Below are positions 57,755-64,000 of a DNA stretch of 64,000 bases, in pieces. The notes beneath the pieces are model-generated. The model saw only the letters and a list, made by a program, of their open reading frames with translations, was not told the DNA's origin and made no database searches. The DNA lies in contig QENC01000001.1 of NCBI GenBank assembly GCA_003331005.1, forward strand, positions 288,001-352,000. The letters run 5' to 3'. Each line of letters opens with the position of its first letter. The stretch's first letter is position 1. The position numbers and the translations under genes are program-made. The stretch is from Candidatus Tokpelaia sp. JSC085 (GTDB taxonomy: Bacteria > Pseudomonadota > Alphaproteobacteria > Rhizobiales > Rhizobiaceae).

Positions 57755-58567
57755 ATGAACCGAACCTTTTTTCCTTTTATCGTCGCTTTTCTAGCTGCAT
57801 CATCCTTGACAGCCTGCAAGGATTCACCTCCAACTCTTACCGATGAACAGGTGCTCACTCTTTTTGGAGAGAGACATGCATTCTCTGAGAATCATGCTCC
57901 ATTAACGATTTCAAACCATATTGAGGAATGTGTCAGTATTTTATCCGGTATCAATACCGATATTTATAAGGATATGCCCACCGAAATGCTTGGTGTCATG
58001 AAAACGTCCTGTCGGCAGGACTTTCAGAAGACATTAAGTGATCCAGATCGTAATCTTTTCGGATTGACACTGAAACATTTAGAAGATCCAAAGCTTGCTG
58101 AACAGATTGTTCACGTTCGCGAACAGGCCAGAGAACAGGCAGAGGCGATAAGAAAAGGGGAGGAAGAGAAAAGGGTCCTGGAGAAACGTACAAGTGATGA
58201 AAAACTGATAGCAGATGCGCAAGCAAGAGCCAATGCACTTCTTTCATCACTAGATGAGCGCTTGGAAAGAATAAATACCCTCTGTATTGAATTGGAAGGT
58301 GCAAAAGCAACTTTCGAAAAGCAGAAATCTCATGCCCCATTACTTTATACAAAACCTGATGCTTGCTGGGACTCTTATGCAGATAACCTCCGTGACAGGG
58401 CAAAAGATGTTGTTAGACACCTTGCAGAACTCCAGCTAGATCCTGCAAGTGCACAGGAGCCTGCAATCCCTGATTTTGGGATCGCCGATCCTAAAAGACT
58501 TGATAGTGATCAAGCCGATGTCGAAAAAGTGATTCAAGACCTGAAAAAGGAGATAGAAGCAGAATAA
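57755..58567 (+). CDS. Lipoprotein of unknown function
   Basis: A 270-residue lipoprotein; I do not recognise the family. Residues 1-21 are a signal peptide with lipobox SLTAC (Cys near residue 21). The middle (about 105-165) is a highly charged coiled-coil-like helix rich in Glu, Lys and Ala (HVREQAREQAEAIRKGEEEK). Four cysteines (about residues 51, 83, 177, 204) could form disulfides, which suits a periplasmic location. The C-terminus is Asp/Glu-rich. It stands alone, convergent with the glycosylase gene. Confidence 0.75.
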   Translation: MNRTFFPFIVAFLAASSLTACKDSPPTLTDEQVLTLFGERHAFSENHAPLTISNHIEECVSILSGINTDIYKDMPTEMLGVMKTSCRQDFQKTLSDPDRNLFGLTLKHLEDPKLAEQIVHVREQAREQAEAIRKGEEEKRVLEKRTSDEKLIADAQARANALLSSLDERLERINTLCIELEGAKATFEKQKSHAPLLYTKPDACWDSYADNLRDRAKDVVRHLAELQLDPASAQEPAIPDFGIADPKRLDSDQADVEKVIQDLKKEIEAE

Positions 58568-58602
58568 AGAGAAAAATTTCAAGCAGACATGAGGCGAGAG
58601 AT

Positions 58603-58626
58603 TGCATGCGGCATGCACCGCATGCA
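58603..58626. terminator. GCATGC-rich palindromic hairpin between convergent genes
   Basis: TGCATGCGG (58603-58611) and CCGCATGCA (58618-58626) form a perfect 9-bp stem with loop CATGCA, 36 bases after the lipoprotein stop and 31 bases past the glycosylase stop on the other strand. No T-run follows either side. It is placed like a terminator but could be another palindromic element. Confidence 0.45.
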
Positions 58627-58656
58627 TCGTATCTATAATAGCCCTCAGACCTCAAT

Positions 58657-59484
58657 TCAAGCCTGCAAGGCTTTTTTAGTTTCTTTGTTCTTGAGATTCA
58701 TTTTCACCGTTAGAAAATCATCCCAAGCAAATCTTTTATGTGATGGTGTCCGTAGAAGATAAGCTGGGTGCAGCGTTGGCATAACAGGAATGTCTATTCC
58801 GCCCATAGTGCGGTGAACATACCAGTTTCCACGTAATCGCAGAATACCTTCCCTAGAACCAGTCAGCGACTTGGCAGCAAGTCCGCCAAGTGCAATGAGT
58901 ATTCTCGGATGAGCCAACTCTATCTGCCGATCAATAAACGGACGGCAAAGCTCAATTTCCATAGATGTTGGTGCTCTATTTCCAGGAGGACGCCAGGGAA
59001 CTACATTAGTAATATAAACCTGCTCACGGTTTAGTCCAATTGCAGCAAGCATCTGATTAAGTAGTTGACCAGAACGTCCTACAAAAGGCAGTGCCTGGAC
59101 ATCCTCATCACGTCCAGGGGCTTCACCTATCAGCATCAGCGCACTGCCTGGTACACCATCAGAAAAGCAAGTATTTTTAGCAGTCAATTTCAAATGACAG
59201 CCGTCGAATGCTTCAAGCTGCATTTTCAATTCTTCAAGGCTTCGCGTGTTGTGCACTGTCTCCCGGGCATTGGCGACCTGTACAACATCGACAGCATCAT
59301 GGATGTGTCTTAGCGGCAATCGACGGCAAGTTTGTGTTGTCTGTTTAACCTGCTGCAGAACTGGTTTTTCCTCAATCATGGAAAAATTGTTAATTGGCTT
59401 TTCAGACACTGCAGTATCAACTCCAGCTATATCATAAAAATGAAGAAGCTCTTCATAGAAAGCAGTCCTTGGAAGAGACATCAA
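58657..59484 (-). CDS. Family 4 uracil-DNA glycosylase
   Basis: Removes uracil from DNA. The domain starts near residue 90 with FDGCHLKLTAKNTCFSDG and has the family 4 motifs LMLIGEAPGRDEDVQALPFVGRSG, VYITNVVPWRPPGNRAP and the catalytic-loop PVMPTLHPAYLLR. Cysteines suitable for an Fe-S cluster are present but not in a strict row. The first 85 residues are poorly conserved. Length is 275 residues. It lies downstream of gyrB on the same strand. Confidence 0.9.
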   Translation of the reverse strand: MMSLPRTAFYEELLHFYDIAGVDTAVSEKPINNFSMIEEKPVLQQVKQTTQTCRRLPLRHIHDAVDVVQVANARETVHNTRSLEELKMQLEAFDGCHLKLTAKNTCFSDGVPGSALMLIGEAPGRDEDVQALPFVGRSGQLLNQMLAAIGLNREQVYITNVVPWRPPGNRAPTSMEIELCRPFIDRQIELAHPRILIALGGLAAKSLTGSREGILRLRGNWYVHRTMGGIDIPVMPTLHPAYLLRTPSHKRFAWDDFLTVKMNLKNKETKKALQA

Positions 59485-59595
59485 ATCCTCATTTGCTGTA
59501 ACAACCGGTGATGCAAAAAATTTTTAGAAGAAAGCTCTTGAATCTGCCGAAAAAAATAAAAGGCCACTCCTCATTAAAATTAAAAGGAGAGTATC

Positions 59596-62504
<2,909 letters not shown>

Positions 62505-63523
62505 TCAAATATGCAGGACTAGAGCTGCCTGCAATACATCATGTTCTATATAGACAGAAAATTTTTGATCAAACGCGGATTGAGAATATCTGCATAAACC
62601 CCCATGAACAGCAACTGGGACCTGAACCCAAACTATCGCTGAGCAAGCCACTAAGAGCCGCTTGCAGCAAGAAACGTCTCTACCTGTCCAGCCGGTGTTA
62701 ATAAGCCAGCAATCGACTTTATGATTGGCAATGAGTGTACGAAGCATCTTGGCATTAGGAGAGAACGTGTGTTTGCGGTCAGTGATCTGTCAAATCTGGT
62801 TCACATTGTCTGTTGAGGACAACATTTTCAAGAAAACTACCAAAACGCTGTGTTGCTGCATGGATTTTAGGTTCAGCAGCAGCAGAGCATTGTATCGTCT
62901 TTGCATAGTAGCCACCTTAAAAATTAAAGATCCCATGCTTGCCCTATCCATGCTCATCATCCCCTATAAGATTCCGTAATGGATCAGCGGAGAGGCTGGC
63001 CCTGTTTCTGGTCCTCCCGGTCTTCATTCACAGAACAATGCATAGGCAATACCCCGTCTGCATAGGAGGTGCCACCGATCAGAATCGCTGTGTGAGATCG
63101 CAGGCAACACGACAACCATGACGAACTGGATCAGCTTGGAAAGCCGGAAGATAATGGTCAAAACCTATTCAATGCATTATCAGGAGGACAGATAAGTAGA
63201 TTGCGGATAAAAAGCGCGTGCCAGGCTCAGTGATGATCCGGACACAAACGGAATTGTCTTCATCAGCACCTGAGCACCTGCAGATCTTCTACAAAAAGAT
63301 CCTTACCCATCGCATATGTGATGAAATCATCATCAAGATGAGCTAAAGTGTCTCTGTGACATGGACTGATTATTCTCACACCAAACATTCTATTCGGTTT
63401 TATCTGTTTGGACGATAAACTTATCCCGTGGATACCTACCGGCTGACCAGTACAACCAGTGCACCATGAGCTGTCAATCTTACGCCGAATCGCTTCTTCA
63501 TACAGATTCTTGAATCCTGTCAT
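62505..63523 (-). pseudogene. pckA: Phosphoenolpyruvate carboxykinase (ATP), decayed
   Basis: PckA turns oxaloacetate into PEP for gluconeogenesis. The minus strand carries its motifs in order but in changing frames with stops: LYEEAIRR and GKDLFVEDL (about 63500-63280), FQADPVRHGCR, ILIGGTSYA and PMHCSVN (about 63150-63030), [33 protein letters not shown] (about 62975-62890), and VDCWLINTGWTG (about 62718-62683). The P-loop LSGTGKT is lost, and roughly a third of the normal gene is deleted. It is divergent from chvI, the usual pckA-chvI neighbourhood of Hyphomicrobiales. Confidence 0.92.
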
Positions 63524-63802
63524 CCTTAAAAAATAATTTTAAATAAAAAAGCAAAAGAAATAAAAGCAGATAAAAGAGTTATTTTAAACGGTCTTTAATA
63601 TGAGGAAATATTCTTATATAAAATCAGATATGCCACAATTTGCACCTGATTTATCCGGCACAAACCAAACGCCGGAAAATACTTTTTAGCAAAGAGATTC
63701 TATTGTATTCAAGTATTCAATGATATGCTCGAATAGGCGATGAGCAACAACAGACATCACCTCGGCATATTCCCAGAAGTAGGCAAAGAAAGAGTCTGAA
63801 GA

Positions 63803-64000
63803 ATGAAAGATGCATCAACAGCTACCCAAACGATCGCACTTGTTGATGATGATCGTAACATCCTGACATCTTTATCAATTGTGCTCGAAGCAGAAGGCTA
63901 TCGCGTACATACCTATACGGATGGAGCTGCCGCCCTTGATGGTGTAATAACGCGTTTGTCAAATTTGGTTATTTTGGATATTAAGATGCCACGCATGGAT
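63803..64000 (+). CDS. chvI: Response regulator ChvI/BatR, N-terminus (cut by window edge)
   Basis: The first 66 codons of a receiver domain: [20 protein letters not shown] (acidic pocket DDD), then [13 protein letters not shown] and the phosphoacceptor in [12 protein letters not shown]. This matches ChvI of rhizobia and BatR of Bartonella, the acid- and host-responsive regulator paired with ChvG/BatS. The DNA-binding domain and the sensor kinase are beyond the window. The adjacent pckA relic supports the assignment. The 279 bases upstream (63524-63802) hold no other gene. Confidence 0.88.
   Translation, partial: MKDASTATQTIALVDDDRNILTSLSIVLEAEGYRVHTYTDGAAALDGVITRLSNLVILDIKMPRMD

Overview
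The window is about 64 kb of chromosomal DNA from an alphaproteobacterium, most likely a Hyphomicrobiales (Rhizobiales) member close to the host-associated, reduced branches (Bartonella- or Liberibacter-like). Four things point there. A RirA-type Rrf2 regulator is present. A ChvI-type response regulator starts next to (decayed) pckA. Gene orders fabH-plsX-DUF177-bamE-nusB-ribH-ribE-ribD-glyA and rpsB-tsf-pyrH-frr-uppS-cdsA-rseP-bamA-lpxD-fabZ-lpxA-lpxI-lpxB facing gltA are preserved. NtrX lacks a GAFTGA loop and HemB is of the Asp/His metal-site type. Base composition judged by eye is about 40-43% GC. The species cannot be named from this sequence alone.

Layout. 1-6739: fatty acid/phospholipid start (fabH, plsX), DUF177, divergent bamE, and the riboflavin/folate-C1 cluster glyA-ribD-ribE-ribH-nusB. 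6926-11515: argC, ctaA, a Tat-exported L,D-transpeptidase, hemB. 11999-14888: gltX and gltA. 14914-28284: a long minus-strand envelope/translation block from rpsB down to lpxB. 28663-36842: ridA and a HIT protein, a D,D-carboxypeptidase that has lost its SPOR domain, then clpP-clpX-lon-hup. 36990-46457: a glycosyltransferase, ntrX, rirA-ispDF, thiN, a conserved membrane protein, purA, a GNAT enzyme. 46877-52450: gshA, an aldehyde dehydrogenase, tRNA-Met(CAT), and a probable gnnA-gnnB pair for 2,3-diamino-sugar lipid A. 52604-55749: rpmH-rnpA-yidC-engB from a clear sigma70-type promoter. 55894-64000: hsp20 with a possible RNA thermometer, a secreted HKD nuclease, a lipoprotein, uracil-DNA glycosylase, gyrB, a pckA pseudogene and the start of chvI.

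Functionally this is nearly all housekeeping, centred on outer-membrane biogenesis (lpxA/D/I/B, gnnA/B, fabZ, bamA, bamE, rseP, yidC), isoprenoid carrier supply (ispDF, uppS), protein quality control (clpXP, lon, hsp20) and redox/iron control (rirA, gshA). I found no CRISPR array, prophage, insertion sequence, secretion island or toxin-antitoxin module, and no undescribed multi-gene system.

The interesting signals are scars of ongoing genome decay that are easy to miss: a pckA pseudogene; a frameshifted SPOR domain behind the D,D-carboxypeptidase; a partial extra copy of uppS between rseP and bamA; an apparently exact 108-bp repeat of ispF just after ispDF; and an ispDF reading frame whose only sensible start is ATT. 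Coordinates, starts and family assignments were made by reading alone; no database search was run.
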